A stretch of 64,000 nucleotides of DNA from Bacillota bacterium (GCA_023461435.1 JAEYLC010000023.1:95667-159666); one strand, 5' to 3'. Positions 6,581 through 14,973 are shown, numbered from the stretch's first letter. Notes: generated by a model not told the origin, from the sequence alone. A program made the numbers and translations.

Positions 6581-8893
6581 TTATTCCTCCTCTTTTGAGG
6601 GGTCCTCAATGAGCCCTTCCTCAGTGAACCGCTGGAACAGTATATGCGGGTTTAATGGCAGCCTGTCAATCGCAACGCCGGTGGCGTTCAATATCGCGTT
6701 CCGTATCGCGGGTGCGACTGGCGTGGCCGGCGGTTCGCCGAGCGCCTTGGTGCCAAACGGGCTGGTGGGTTCGGGGTTTTCCACGAATTGCGCCTCCAGA
6801 TGCGGGTGATCAAGCATCGTGGACAGCTTGTAATCGAGCAGGTTGTTATTGAGCGCTTTGCCCGTTTTCGGGTCGAACAGCAGCTGCTCGGAGAGGCCGT
6901 AGCCGATGCCCATCGACATGCCGCCGTGCACCTGAGCCTCGGCGAGCGCCGGGTTGATCAGCGTCCCGCAGTCGTGCACGTTGACGATTTTCTTCAGCGT
7001 CGCCTTGCAAAGCGGGATATCCACCTCCACCTCCGCGATGCAGCACCCGAAGGAATACGCGTTGTTGGTGATATGGTAGCTCGATTCGGCGGTGATATGA
7101 TCGCTCTTGTTCATGCTGTAGATCACCTCGGTCGCCAGCTCTCCAAGCGACATCAGCACCCGCCCGTCCGTCTTGCGGACGATATTGCTGTCTATGATAT
7201 CCAGATTCGCTTCCGTCATGCGCGTCAGCTCGCTCGCGTGCTTTAATATCTTGCTTTTCAGTATCTGGCCTGTCTGTGTGATGGAGAAGCTGCACACATA
7301 AGTCTGGCGCGAGGCGTAAGCGCCGAGACCGTACGGAGAGACGTCCGTGTCCTGGCAGGAGACGACGTGCACGTCATTGACGTCCTTCAGCCCCACCACA
7401 TCCGCCGCCATCTGGGCAAACACCGTGTCGGCGCCCTGCCCGATCTCTGTTTCACCCACCTGCAGCTGTATCGAACCGTCCTCGTTCATCACCATGCGGC
7501 AGGAGGAATGCTCGAGCGCGATGGGCCAAACGGCCGTATTGTACCAGAAGCAGGAGATGCCGAGACCGCGGCGTATAGGGCCGGTCTGGTTCTTGTATTC
7601 CTCGATCTTCTTATGATAATCCATATATTCCATCGCCTTGTCGAGACACTGGTTATAGGTATCATAGTAATTCTCGTTCTTGGAGAAGTTATCCTTATAG
7701 CCCTGCGGCATCAGGTTCTTGCGCCGAAAAACCTCGGGGTCCATGCCAAGCGCCTTGCACACGTCGTCCGTATGGCTTTCCACCGCGAACATGGCCTGCG
7801 GTATGCCGTAGCCGCGCATCGCGCCCGCGGAGGATTTGTTCGTATAAACAGTATAAGCGTCGCCCTGCACGTTGGGACAGGGGTACATTTGCGGGAACGC
7901 GCCCATGCCCTTGGCGACGATCGCGTGCCCGTGCGACGCGTACGCGCCCTGATCAGAATATGCTTCGAGCTTGCGCGCGACATAGGTGCCGTTCGGGCGC
8001 ACCCAAGAGACGATGTGCGAGCGGATGGCATGGCGCGTGCGGTTGCTGACGAACGTGTCCTCACGGGGCACGTCGAGCTTTACGAGCCGTCCGCCCAGCT
8101 GCTGCGAAATAAACGCCACCAGCGGCTCATACAGCGTATCCTGCTTGTTTCCGAAGCCACCGCCGATGTACGGCTTGACGATGCGCACCTTGCCCCACGG
8201 AATACCCAGCGCCTGCCCCACCGTCCGGCGGACGATGTGCGGTATCTGCGTGGACGCCACGACGACCATCCTGTCGCCCTCACCGTAAGCGTACGCCACG
8301 AAATTTTCGATGTGGCAGTGCTGCACCACCTGTGTGTCGTACCATTTGTCCACGCATATGAGCCCCGGCTCCTTGATGGCCTCATCATAGTTGCCAAGGT
8401 TGATGGATGTGTGCTTGAGCACGTTATTTCGGTATTCGTCGTGCAGCTGCGGCGCGCCGTCCTTCATCGCCTCCTGCGGGTCCAGCACGAAGGGCAGCTC
8501 CTCGTAATCAACCTTCACGGCGCGGGCAGCCTGTGCCGCGGCCACTTCGTTCTCCGCCACCACCGCGGCCACGTCGTCGCCGTAATAGCGCACGTGTCTG
8601 TTCAGAAGCAGCCTGTCAGCCACGTCCTGATGCCCGGGGTCGGTGGACCACGGATGCCCTGCGGTGGGGAACTGAATATCCGGCACGTCAAAGCACGTGA
8701 ATATCCTCACGACGCCGGGAATCTTTTCCGCCTCAGATACGTCGATGGATTTTACATAACCGTGCGCGATTGTGGACCGGACGACGACGGCAATCAGCGC
8801 GCCCTTGTCGCACAGATCGTCGGTGTACTTGGCGCGTCCGGTCGCTTTATCGAGCGCATCCACGCGCGTGACGCTTTTTCCTACCTGACTCAC
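6581..8893 (-). CDS. xdhA: Xanthine dehydrogenase molybdenum-binding subunit
   Basis: A 770-residue catalytic subunit with an N-terminal a/b hammerhead domain and two molybdopterin-binding domains. The cofactor loop GGGFGNKQ and the C-terminal LGEPPATP with the presumed base-catalyst Glu are both present. It hydroxylates purines such as hypoxanthine or xanthine. I place the start at a GTG (8893) preceded by AAGGGGG with 8-nt spacing; the open frame extends to 9061, but that part overlaps riboswitch expression-platform sequence and has no purine-enzyme similarity. First gene of the xdhA-xdhB-xdhC-guaD transcript. Selenium dependence is suggested by the neighbouring Se-cofactor genes, not by this sequence. 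Confidence 0.92.
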   Translation of the reverse strand: MSQVGKSVTRVDALDKATGRAKYTDDLCDKGALIAVVVRSTIAHGYVKSIDVSEAEKIPGVVRIFTCFDVPDIQFPTAGHPWSTDPGHQDVADRLLLNRHVRYYGDDVAAVVAENEVAAAQAARAVKVDYEELPFVLDPQEAMKDGAPQLHDEYRNNVLKHTSINLGNYDEAIKEPGLICVDKWYDTQVVQHCHIENFVAYAYGEGDRMVVVASTQIPHIVRRTVGQALGIPWGKVRIVKPYIGGGFGNKQDTLYEPLVAFISQQLGGRLVKLDVPREDTFVSNRTRHAIRSHIVSWVRPNGTYVARKLEAYSDQGAYASHGHAIVAKGMGAFPQMYPCPNVQGDAYTVYTNKSSAGAMRGYGIPQAMFAVESHTDDVCKALGMDPEVFRRKNLMPQGYKDNFSKNENYYDTYNQCLDKAMEYMDYHKKIEEYKNQTGPIRRGLGISCFWYNTAVWPIALEHSSCRMVMNEDGSIQLQVGETEIGQGADTVFAQMAADVVGLKDVNDVHVVSCQDTDVSPYGLGAYASRQTYVCSFSITQTGQILKSKILKHASELTRMTEANLDIIDSNIVRKTDGRVLMSLGELATEVIYSMNKSDHITAESSYHITNNAYSFGCCIAEVEVDIPLCKATLKKIVNVHDCGTLINPALAEAQVHGGMSMGIGYGLSEQLLFDPKTGKALNNNLLDYKLSTMLDHPHLEAQFVENPEPTSPFGTKALGEPPATPVAPAIRNAILNATGVAIDRLPLNPHILFQRFTEEGLIEDPSKEEE

Positions 8894-8976
8894 AATGCAT
8901 TCCCCCTTATCACATTGTCTGATACAATAATGTTTATATGCTGTCTGCCGTCCGCCATAAAAAGAGGCGGTCTGAA

Positions 8977-9070
8977 TGCAAAAACCCCGGACCCGCAAAA
9001 GATACACCTTGAGAATCGGGCTGATCTTTGCCGGTTCACCCGGCACACAGCACGATTGCACAACATGTAT
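8977..9070 (-). promoter_or_regulatory. Expression platform of the purine riboswitch
   Basis: In transcript sense the 3' P1 strand and flank (AAGAGATACA, 9066-9075) can pair over 10 bp with TGTATCTTTT (8997-9006), which is mutually exclusive with P1. Around it are a TGCCGG/CCGGCA hairpin and a GCCCG...CGGGT pairing that ends in GGGGTTTTT (U run 8980-8984), a plausible Rho-independent terminator. The direction of control cannot be read with certainty; the simplest reading is ligand-stabilised P1 permitting the terminator. Confidence 0.55.
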
Positions 9071-9141
9071 CTCTTGTAGCCTGGGGCAATTTACGGTCGC
9101 CTGTAGAGACGTCCATACCGATTAATGGACTTATACAAGAG
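9071..9141 (-). ncRNA. Purine riboswitch aptamer (guanine-type), xdhA leader
   Basis: Three-way junction of the purine class. P1 is CTCTTGTA/TACAAGAG (9134-9141 with 9071-9078, 8 perfect pairs); J1/2 starts TAA; P2 is GTCCAT/ATGGAC with loop TAATCGGT; J2/3 is GTCTCTACA; P3 is GGCGA/TTGCC with loop CCGTAAA. The loop GG and CC that form the L2-L3 kissing pairs are present. The ligand-specifying position at the end of J3/1 is C, which by established knowledge means guanine/hypoxanthine class rather than adenine. J3/1 (CCAGGC) is about three or four nt longer than in the xpt aptamer. It controls the xanthine dehydrogenase and guanine deaminase operon. Confidence 0.85.
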
Positions 9142-9204
9142 TACCCAAAGCTGCGGACGGGATGCTCGCCTGTCAGCAGCCATGACTTATTCCGTTACAC
9201 ATAA

Positions 9205-9233
9205 ATTTTATCAACTCGCACATCCAATGTCAA
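9205..9233 (-). promoter_or_regulatory. Sigma-A promoter of the xdhA operon
   Basis: TTGACA (9228-9233), 17-nt spacer, TAAAAT (9205-9210) on the minus strand; near-consensus. Transcription would start near 9198, about 57 nt before the riboswitch P1 helix. Confidence 0.85.
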
Positions 9234-9275
9234 GCTGATTCAAGCCGTGATACATTAACAAAAACGAAACTTTGC

Positions 9276-9917
9276 TTACTTGCCGTTCTCTTTCACATCG
9301 ATATAATTGTACAAAGTGAACTTCGAAATGCCAAAGTATTTAGATACCTTGTCTCCCGACTTTGTGATGAGGAAAGCGCCCTTATCCTGCAGGAATTTGA
9401 TTGCCTTTATCTTGTCTTCCCTGTTCATCTGAGCGACCGGCTTGTTCACGAGATGTACCGATTCTTCAATGAGCTCGTGCAGCAGACCGTTGACGCCCTT
9501 GGTGATTTTCTCGGGTTCCTCACTGTCGTTTTTCGTTGAGATGAGGCTTTTTAAAGTGTAGTCCGCCATCATCAGATTTGTGATGTCGTAATTGATCGCG
9601 AATATGCCCACAACCTTGCCGGTGTTGTCCCTAATATAAATGGTGCTGGATTTGAGCACGCGGCCGCCCTCGGTCTGCGTCAGATAATTGATTCTGTCTT
9701 CAAGCTCTTCAGGAGTTTTATTGCGCGCCTCAAAAACGACTCTGGATGACCCGTCTCCGACCTTTCGCCCGGTCACATGGCCGTTTTCAATGAAAACGAT
9801 GGTGTGCTCCTCGTCCTCCGTGAGATCATGAATCACAACCTCACAGTTGTCGCCAAAATGCCCCGTAATGCCCTTCGCCAGCTGCACCCAAAATGGCATA
9901 AAAAATGTTTTATCCAT
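9276..9917 (-). CDS. YheO-type PAS/HTH transcriptional regulator
   Basis: A 213-residue DNA-binding regulator with an N-terminal YheO-like PAS domain (about residues 5-115; GHFGDNCEVVIHDL and STIYIRDNTGKVVGIFAINYD are typical) and a C-terminal HTH of the DauR-like type (about 155-210, ending KYFGISKFTLYNYI). I chose the ATG at 9917 because GGAGGGGG lies 5 nt upstream; a start 15 nt earlier would destroy that site. It lies between the serine dehydratase genes and the riboswitch-controlled xdh operon, so it probably senses a small metabolite, perhaps a purine or serine-related compound, and controls these neighbours. The ligand is unknown. Confidence 0.82.
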   Translation of the reverse strand: MDKTFFMPFWVQLAKGITGHFGDNCEVVIHDLTEDEEHTIVFIENGHVTGRKVGDGSSRVVFEARNKTPEELEDRINYLTQTEGGRVLKSSTIYIRDNTGKVVGIFAINYDITNLMMADYTLKSLISTKNDSEEPEKITKGVNGLLHELIEESVHLVNKPVAQMNREDKIKAIKFLQDKGAFLITKSGDKVSKYFGISKFTLYNYIDVKENGK

Positions 9918-9974
9918 ATATGCCCCCTCCAAATATGATTTTTATACTTATAAAATTATTGCGAAATATATAAT

Positions 9975-10003
9975 ATCATATTGTGTATAGATATGCCATT
10001 CAA
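9975..10003 (-). promoter_or_regulatory. Promoter of the PAS/HTH regulator gene
   Basis: TTGAAT (9998-10003), 17-nt spacer, TATGAT (9975-9980) on the minus strand. It lies 58 bp upstream of the chosen start and close to the end of sdaAA. Confidence 0.55.
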
Positions 10004-10012
10004 TATTCGGGG

Positions 10013-10918
10013 TTATTTGTCATATATGTCAGCGGCGCACTGATGCATCCGCTGCTTGATATCCCTCGCCGTGCACGAAGCCGCGACACCGCCCTTGGCG
10101 GTCTCTTTGAGTTCATACGGCAGCGCCCTGCCGACTTCTTTCATCGCCTTGACCACCTCATCGAGCGGAATCACGCTCGTGATGCCGCTGAGCGCCATAT
10201 CCGCCGAGGCAAACGCGTTCGCGACGCCCATCGCGTTGCGCTTGGAACACGGCACCTCCACGAGCCCCGCCACGGGGTCGCACACGAGGCCGAGTATGTT
10301 TTTGAGCGCGATGGCTGCCGCGTTGAGACAAGCCGATACGCTGCCGCCCGAAATTTCCGTCAGTGCGGAGGCCGCCATGGCCGACGCGGCGCCGATTTCC
10401 GCCTGACAACCGCCCTCCGCCCCGCTGATCGTCGCGTTGCTCGCGATGATGATGCCGATCGCGGACGAATTAAAAAGTCCGCTCAGCAATTTTTCTTCAC
10501 TGAGCTGCCGCTGCTCGCACACGGCGAACAGGCATCCGGGCACAACGCCGCAGGCGCCGGCTGTGGGGCACGCGGTGATGCGCTTCATCCGCGCGTTTTC
10601 CTCCGTGACCGCAAGCGCGTACGCGATGGCGCTGCTCAGCATGCCGCCGCAAAGCGATTGACCGTTTTTTGCGTATGCCTGCATTCTGGCGGCGTTCTGG
10701 CCGATCAGACCGCCGATTGACGGTTCCGTCGATACCGTCCCCGCCTGTATGTTGGCCCTCATCACGTCCATGGCCGCTTTCATCTGCGCGACGACGGCAT
10801 TGCTCGGCGTTTCCTGCCGCTCCGCCTCATGCAGCACCGCCATTTCAGAAATGCTGATCGAGAACGAAGACGTGATCTCTTCTATGTCTTTCTGGCTTGA
10901 GTACTGATATTGATACAT
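10013..10918 (-). CDS. sdaAA: L-serine dehydratase, Fe-S dependent, alpha subunit
   Basis: A 301-residue subunit of the oxygen-sensitive [4Fe-4S] L-serine ammonia-lyase that makes pyruvate and ammonia from L-serine. Visible motifs are EPSIGGLIGQNAARM, the cysteine-containing CPTAGACGVVPG, and ISGAEGGCQAEIGAASAMAAS; the three conserved cysteines fit the cluster ligands. It follows sdaAB with a 10-bp gap, so the two subunits are co-translated. In this setting serine or a serine-like intermediate could enter pyruvate metabolism alongside the diaminopropionate ammonia-lyase route, which is inference from position. Confidence 0.94.
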   Translation of the reverse strand: MYQYQYSSQKDIEEITSSFSISISEMAVLHEAERQETPSNAVVAQMKAAMDVMRANIQAGTVSTEPSIGGLIGQNAARMQAYAKNGQSLCGGMLSSAIAYALAVTEENARMKRITACPTAGACGVVPGCLFAVCEQRQLSEEKLLSGLFNSSAIGIIIASNATISGAEGGCQAEIGAASAMAASALTEISGGSVSACLNAAAIALKNILGLVCDPVAGLVEVPCSKRNAMGVANAFASADMALSGITSVIPLDEVVKAMKEVGRALPYELKETAKGGVAASCTARDIKQRMHQCAADIYDK

Positions 10919-10928
10919 GGCGGGCTCC

Positions 10929-11600
10929 TTAATATAGCTGAGGAATGTATATCACGTACATATCCTCCAGGCGTCTGATTCGTTTGACGATGTCCGGCGC
11001 GATCGTCTGATCCGTTTCGATGATCATATAGGCGCGACCGTGCTTGCCCTGACGGTACATGTTCATGCTCGCGATGTTGATGCGCTCGTCAGCGAGGATT
11101 TTCGCCACGCTGAGCACGGCCCCCGGTTTATCGAGATGATCGACGATCAGCGTGTTGTATTGGAGGCTGATCTCCAGATCGGTATGGTTGATGCGCGTCA
11201 CGACGATGTTGCCGCCGCCGATCGACACGCCGCTGACCACCATCTGCTCGTTTAGTGTGCCCAGCAATTCGAATTTAACGAGATTGGCGTTCGGCGCCGT
11301 TTCCTGCTCGAGCACAAAACGGTAACTGAGCCCCGTCTCTTTGGCGATATCCAGCGCGGAATTTAAACGCTCGTCGTCGGGAAGTATTCCCGCGAGGCCG
11401 CCCACCAGCGCTTTATCGGTGCCGTGGCCGTATAGCGTGGCCGCGAAGGAACCGTAAACGTGAATCACGGCCTGCTTGATCGGCTTATTGAATATCGCGC
11501 GCGCGGCGTTCGCAAGACGGCAGGCCCCCGCCGTATGCGAGCTCGACGGCCCGATGATGATGGGCCCGATAATATCAAAAACGCCAAAATTGCTTTTCAT
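10929..11600 (-). CDS. sdaAB: L-serine dehydratase, Fe-S dependent, beta subunit
   Basis: A 223-residue partner of SdaAA. The N-terminal domain begins with FDIIGPIIIGPSSSHTAGA, the family signature, and the C-terminal ~70 residues form an ACT domain (from about residue 150), which binds amino acids for allosteric control. The start at 11600 has GGGAGGGAAGG just upstream; the longer frame to 11780 runs through the divergent promoter and is rejected. Transcription diverges from the mocA gene across a 67-bp gap. Confidence 0.93.
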   Translation of the reverse strand: MKSNFGVFDIIGPIIIGPSSSHTAGACRLANAARAIFNKPIKQAVIHVYGSFAATLYGHGTDKALVGGLAGILPDDERLNSALDIAKETGLSYRFVLEQETAPNANLVKFELLGTLNEQMVVSGVSIGGGNIVVTRINHTDLEISLQYNTLIVDHLDKPGAVLSVAKILADERINIASMNMYRQGKHGRAYMIIETDQTIAPDIVKRIRRLEDMYVIYIPQLY

Positions 11601-11616
11601 AAACCTTCCCTCCCGT

Positions 11617-11645
11617 TTGTCAACAGCGCAGCATCGGGGTATAAT
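11617..11645 (+). promoter_or_regulatory. Promoter of the mocA-type gene
   Basis: TTGTCA (11617-11622), exact 17-nt spacer, TATAAT (11640-11645). The predicted start is about 16 nt before the ATG. It lies in the 67-bp divergent gap with sdaAB, so the two units may share control. Confidence 0.85.
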
Positions 11646-11667
11646 AACAAAAAAACAAAGGACAACA

Positions 11668-12267
11668 ATGATGAAAACCGGCTGTATACTGCTGGCCGCG
11701 GGCGCGGGATCGCGCTTTGGCGGCAGCAAGCTGAGTGCCAATCTTAACGGCAAGCAGATCATCGAATATATATTGGGCAATATGCCCGAAAGTTATTTCC
11801 ATAAACGCATCATCGTTGCGGCCAATGAGGAGCTGCTGCATACCGCGCGGCGCTATGGCTTTGATGGCGTCATCAACGACCGTCCCGAGCTCGGCGCGTC
11901 TTTGAGCATCCGCATGGGGCTTGCCGCGCTCGGCGAAGCCGACGCGTGCATGTTCTGCGTGGCAGACCAGCCGCTGCTGCAAAAAGAAACGCTTGAGCAT
12001 ATGCTGAGGGACTATGAGCCGGGCACCATACTCACGCTCGAAAGCGGCGGCGTCACCGGCAACCCAAACATATTCCCTGCCGCGTTCTTTTCCGAGCTCT
12101 CCGGCCTGACCGGCGATGAAGCCGGAAAGACGGTGATCAGCCGCCATCCGGAGCTGCTGCGCCGTCATTCCGTGTTCGATACGTCCCAGCTTCGCGACAT
12201 CGACACGACAGAGCATTTCAGCGAGGTCAGCGCGCTGCTCGAAGCCGAGCCGCAGCGCCTGAAATGA
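11668..12267 (+). CDS. mocA: MocA/MobA-type molybdenum cofactor nucleotidyltransferase
   Basis: A 199-residue NTP-transferase with the signature LAAGAGSRFGGSKL near its N-terminus and the metal-binding ADQP about residue 90. The family (E. coli MocA/YgfJ) attaches CMP to molybdopterin to make the cytosine dinucleotide form used by xanthine dehydrogenase-family enzymes. AAAGGA lies 6 nt before the first of two adjacent ATGs. The gene is alone on the plus strand inside a minus-strand locus, and its stop codon is only 1 bp from the stop of the convergent ammonia-lyase gene. A MobA-like GMP transfer cannot be excluded from sequence. Confidence 0.85.
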   Translation: MMKTGCILLAAGAGSRFGGSKLSANLNGKQIIEYILGNMPESYFHKRIIVAANEELLHTARRYGFDGVINDRPELGASLSIRMGLAALGEADACMFCVADQPLLQKETLEHMLRDYEPGTILTLESGGVTGNPNIFPAAFFSELSGLTGDEAGKTVISRHPELLRRHSVFDTSQLRDIDTTEHFSEVSALLEAEPQRLK

Positions 12268-12268
12268 T

Positions 12269-13474
12269 TTACAGGCTCGCGTATTTGCCGTACCAGACGA
12301 TATCGCGGTAATTCTTCGTGTCCGTGTCGCCCTCGGTGCTGAACACAAGCACGCGCGACGCAGGATCAAGGCCGATCTGGGCCGCGAGCTTTGGCTGCCG
12401 TTTCATGAGTTCGTCCACAAAGCCCGTGCCGATCGCACCGGACTCTCCCGCCGTCACGCGCGCGTCATCCCCAAGCGGATTGCCGAGTATGCGCATGCCG
12501 TTCGCGGTCAATACATCGTCGCACGAGAAAAATCCGTCAGCGAAATTGCGGATGATCTCCCATGAGATCGGGTTCGGAACGCCGCACGACAACCCCGCCA
12601 TGATGCTGTCCATATCGCCGTCCACGCTGCACGCCGTTCCGTCGTTTTTGAGGCCCGATTCATAATAGCAGGCCGCCTGATGCGGCTCGAGTATGTATAT
12701 TTTCGGGCATTTGTCGCCGTAGTGATTCGCGAACACGGCTGTCATCGCGGCCGCCATTGAGCCGACGCCCGCCTGCAAAAACATGTGCGTCGGAATCTCG
12801 TCGCCAAGCTGCAGTATCGCTTCATGGCCCATCGTCGCGTAGCCCTGCATCACCCATGTGGCCACCTGCACATCGCCCTCGCTCGCGGTATCGAGCACGA
12901 CCTCCCAGCCTTTTTCCGCCGCAAGCCGGTTGACCTCGCGCACACACCAGTCGTAGTTGTCGTCCGACACCACCACCGTGCCGCCGAAGCTTTCGATCGC
13001 GTCGATCCTGTCCTGCACGGTGCCCTTTGGCATATAGACGATAGATTTTTGGTTGAACTCATGCGCCGCCCATGCGACGGATTTGCCGTGGTTGCCGTCA
13101 GAAGCGGCCGCGAAAACGAGGTCACCGAGCTGCTGCTTGACCTCGGCGGATTTGAGATAGTCAAAATCCACCTCCGAGATATCCTTGCCGAGCTTTTTGC
13201 AGATGCTGCTGCCCACGGCGTACGCGCCGCCGAGCAGCTTGAAAGCTTTCAAGTTGCCGCGCTGCGATTCGTCCTTCACATACAGGCCCGCGAGCCCCGC
13301 CGAAACGGCGAGGCTGTTAAGGCTCACGAGCGGCGTCTGGTTATAAGCGCTGCCCATCGATTTGTGAAAGCGGTATACCTTTTCCACCGCGCTTTCGGAA
13401 AACAGCTCCGTCTCTTTTGTGAACGCGCTTGTCTTTCTCTTGTTCGGCGCGTATTTGATCAGCTCCATACTCAT
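12269..13474 (-). CDS. ygeX: 2,3-diaminopropionate ammonia-lyase
   Basis: A 401-residue fold-type II PLP enzyme that splits 2,3-diaminopropionate into pyruvate and two ammonia. The PLP lysine is expected at Lys79 in NLKAFKLLGGAYA, and the phosphate loop and substrate segment AASDGNHGKS are clear. The start codon immediately follows the stop of the preceding gene, indicating coupling. It is the last gene of the nine-gene purine operon; by established work on gut purine degradation, this step turns the ring-derived diamino acid into pyruvate. YgeX and DpaL are names for the same family. Confidence 0.93.
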   Translation of the reverse strand: MSMELIKYAPNKRKTSAFTKETELFSESAVEKVYRFHKSMGSAYNQTPLVSLNSLAVSAGLAGLYVKDESQRGNLKAFKLLGGAYAVGSSICKKLGKDISEVDFDYLKSAEVKQQLGDLVFAAASDGNHGKSVAWAAHEFNQKSIVYMPKGTVQDRIDAIESFGGTVVVSDDNYDWCVREVNRLAAEKGWEVVLDTASEGDVQVATWVMQGYATMGHEAILQLGDEIPTHMFLQAGVGSMAAAMTAVFANHYGDKCPKIYILEPHQAACYYESGLKNDGTACSVDGDMDSIMAGLSCGVPNPISWEIIRNFADGFFSCDDVLTANGMRILGNPLGDDARVTAGESGAIGTGFVDELMKRQPKLAAQIGLDPASRVLVFSTEGDTDTKNYRDIVWYGKYASL

Positions 13475-14941
13475 TTACGCCTCGGCGACTTTCTTGTTGA
13501 ACGCTTTGATCAGCTCGTCAAGCGCCTGCGTATGCTTCGGGATATCCGTCCAGTAGCTGTCGTCTTCCCACTGAGCGAGTATCTCGTCGTATGTTTTACC
13601 CTGCTGCTCCACCCATGTGTAGTACTTTAAGTTGTGCACGGCTTTTCTGTCGTAGTAGTTGAGCTCCTTTAAGTAATCGATGCCGATGCCGTCGAAGTAA
13701 CGCGCGTTGGCTTCGTGCGCCGCAAACGCGTCAAACGCACCGCGTTCTTCGTTAAGCTCCTGCAAACGGCTTTCATACATCGCGATCGAGTCGGTCAGTA
13801 TTGTGACCACCACATCGTCTTCCTTGAGCTCGAAATACTTCGCGTATTTGATCGCCGCGATGATATTTGCAGCGCCCGAAATGCCGACCCAGCTTAGTTT
13901 GTCGATCACGTCGCTCTTCACGCCCTTTTGTTTGAGCAGCTTTAAGCCCTCGGGTTCGTTGAACATTCTGATCCACTGCATCGGAATCTCGTCGTCCACC
14001 GCGACGGCCACGTCCGTGTTTTTCACGTTGTGTATCCACGGAATGTGCTTGTCGCCGATGCCCTCAATGCGGTGCGCGCCGAAGCCGTTCATATAGATCG
14101 TGGGGCACTGCAGCGCTTCGGAGGCCGCGATGCGGCTCTTCGGGAATATCTTTTTCAGGTAATCGCCCGCCGCGATGGTGCCCGCCGAACCCGTGCAGCT
14201 GATGTAGCCGTGCAGATTGCCGTTCACCTTCTTAAGCACCTCTTCGATCGCGCTGCCCGTCACTTCATAATGCCACAGGTAGTTGCCGAACTCCTCGAAC
14301 TGGTTGAATATCATGAGATCCTGTCCCGAGTTGCGCAGTTCCCAGCACTTGTCGAAAATCTCTTTGACGTTGCTCTCGGTGCCCGGCGTTTTGATCGTTT
14401 CGCCCGCGACGGTTTTGAGCCATTCAAAGCGCTCCTTGCTCATGCCCTCGGGCAGTATCGCGATCGAATCGCACGCGAGCAGCGCGGAGTCGTAGGCGCC
14501 GCCGCGGCAGTAGTTGCCTGTGGACGGCCAGACGGCCTTCTGCGTGGTCGGGTCGAACTGGCCCGTGACAAGCCTTGGGACGAGGCAGCTGAACGCCGCG
14601 CCTACCTTATGAGCGCCCGTCGGGAACCATTTGCCGCTGATCACCACGATTTTGGCTTTGACGCCGGTGAGCTCTTCGGGCAGCTCGATATAATTGACGC
14701 CGCTGAAAGCGCCGCCTTTTTCCACCGGCTCGTTGTGCCATGTGATGCGGTAGAGGTTTAATGGGTTCACGTCCCACAGCCCCACGTCTTTCAGCTGATT
14801 TTTAATGCCGCCATCTATCAGATCGGGGTTTTTCATTTCCGCAAATGTCGGGATCACAATGCTGCGCTCCTTCGCGCGCTGCACCGCTCGTTGCTGCCGT
14901 TTTTCGTCAACTGTCAAATCAATCAGATCGTATTTTTTCAT
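13475..14941 (-). CDS. PLP-dependent fold-type II enzyme of unassigned reaction
   Basis: A 488-residue protein of the cysteine synthase / threonine synthase superfamily. The likely Schiff-base lysine is Lys112 in TGAHKVGAA, the substrate-binding loop is PSTGNYCRGG (~144-153), and the cofactor phosphate loop is CTGSAGTIAAGDYL. It is about 100 residues longer than YgeX, with an extra N-terminal segment of about 80 residues. It abuts ygeX with no gap and follows the hydantoinase, so it should act on an intermediate between ring opening and diaminopropionate. Homologues accompany ygeX in clostridial purine clusters. The reaction is not evident from sequence. Confidence 0.85.
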   Translation of the reverse strand: MKKYDLIDLTVDEKRQQRAVQRAKERSIVIPTFAEMKNPDLIDGGIKNQLKDVGLWDVNPLNLYRITWHNEPVEKGGAFSGVNYIELPEELTGVKAKIVVISGKWFPTGAHKVGAAFSCLVPRLVTGQFDPTTQKAVWPSTGNYCRGGAYDSALLACDSIAILPEGMSKERFEWLKTVAGETIKTPGTESNVKEIFDKCWELRNSGQDLMIFNQFEEFGNYLWHYEVTGSAIEEVLKKVNGNLHGYISCTGSAGTIAAGDYLKKIFPKSRIAASEALQCPTIYMNGFGAHRIEGIGDKHIPWIHNVKNTDVAVAVDDEIPMQWIRMFNEPEGLKLLKQKGVKSDVIDKLSWVGISGAANIIAAIKYAKYFELKEDDVVVTILTDSIAMYESRLQELNEERGAFDAFAAHEANARYFDGIGIDYLKELNYYDRKAVHNLKYYTWVEQQGKTYDEILAQWEDDSYWTDIPKHTQALDELIKAFNKKVAEA

Positions 14942-14973
14942 GGAGTGTCTCCTTTTCTATATTTACAAATATG

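Noticed and set aside
8894..9061. 57-residue N-terminal extension of xdhA
   Set aside because: It overlaps riboswitch expression-platform sequence and lacks a ribosome site; a GTG with AAGGGGG starts the conserved domain.
7367..9079. Long plus-strand open frame (570 codons) opposite xdhA
   Set aside because: It is the antisense shadow of a GC-rich gene with clear family motifs on the minus strand; it has no ribosome site or recognisable domain.
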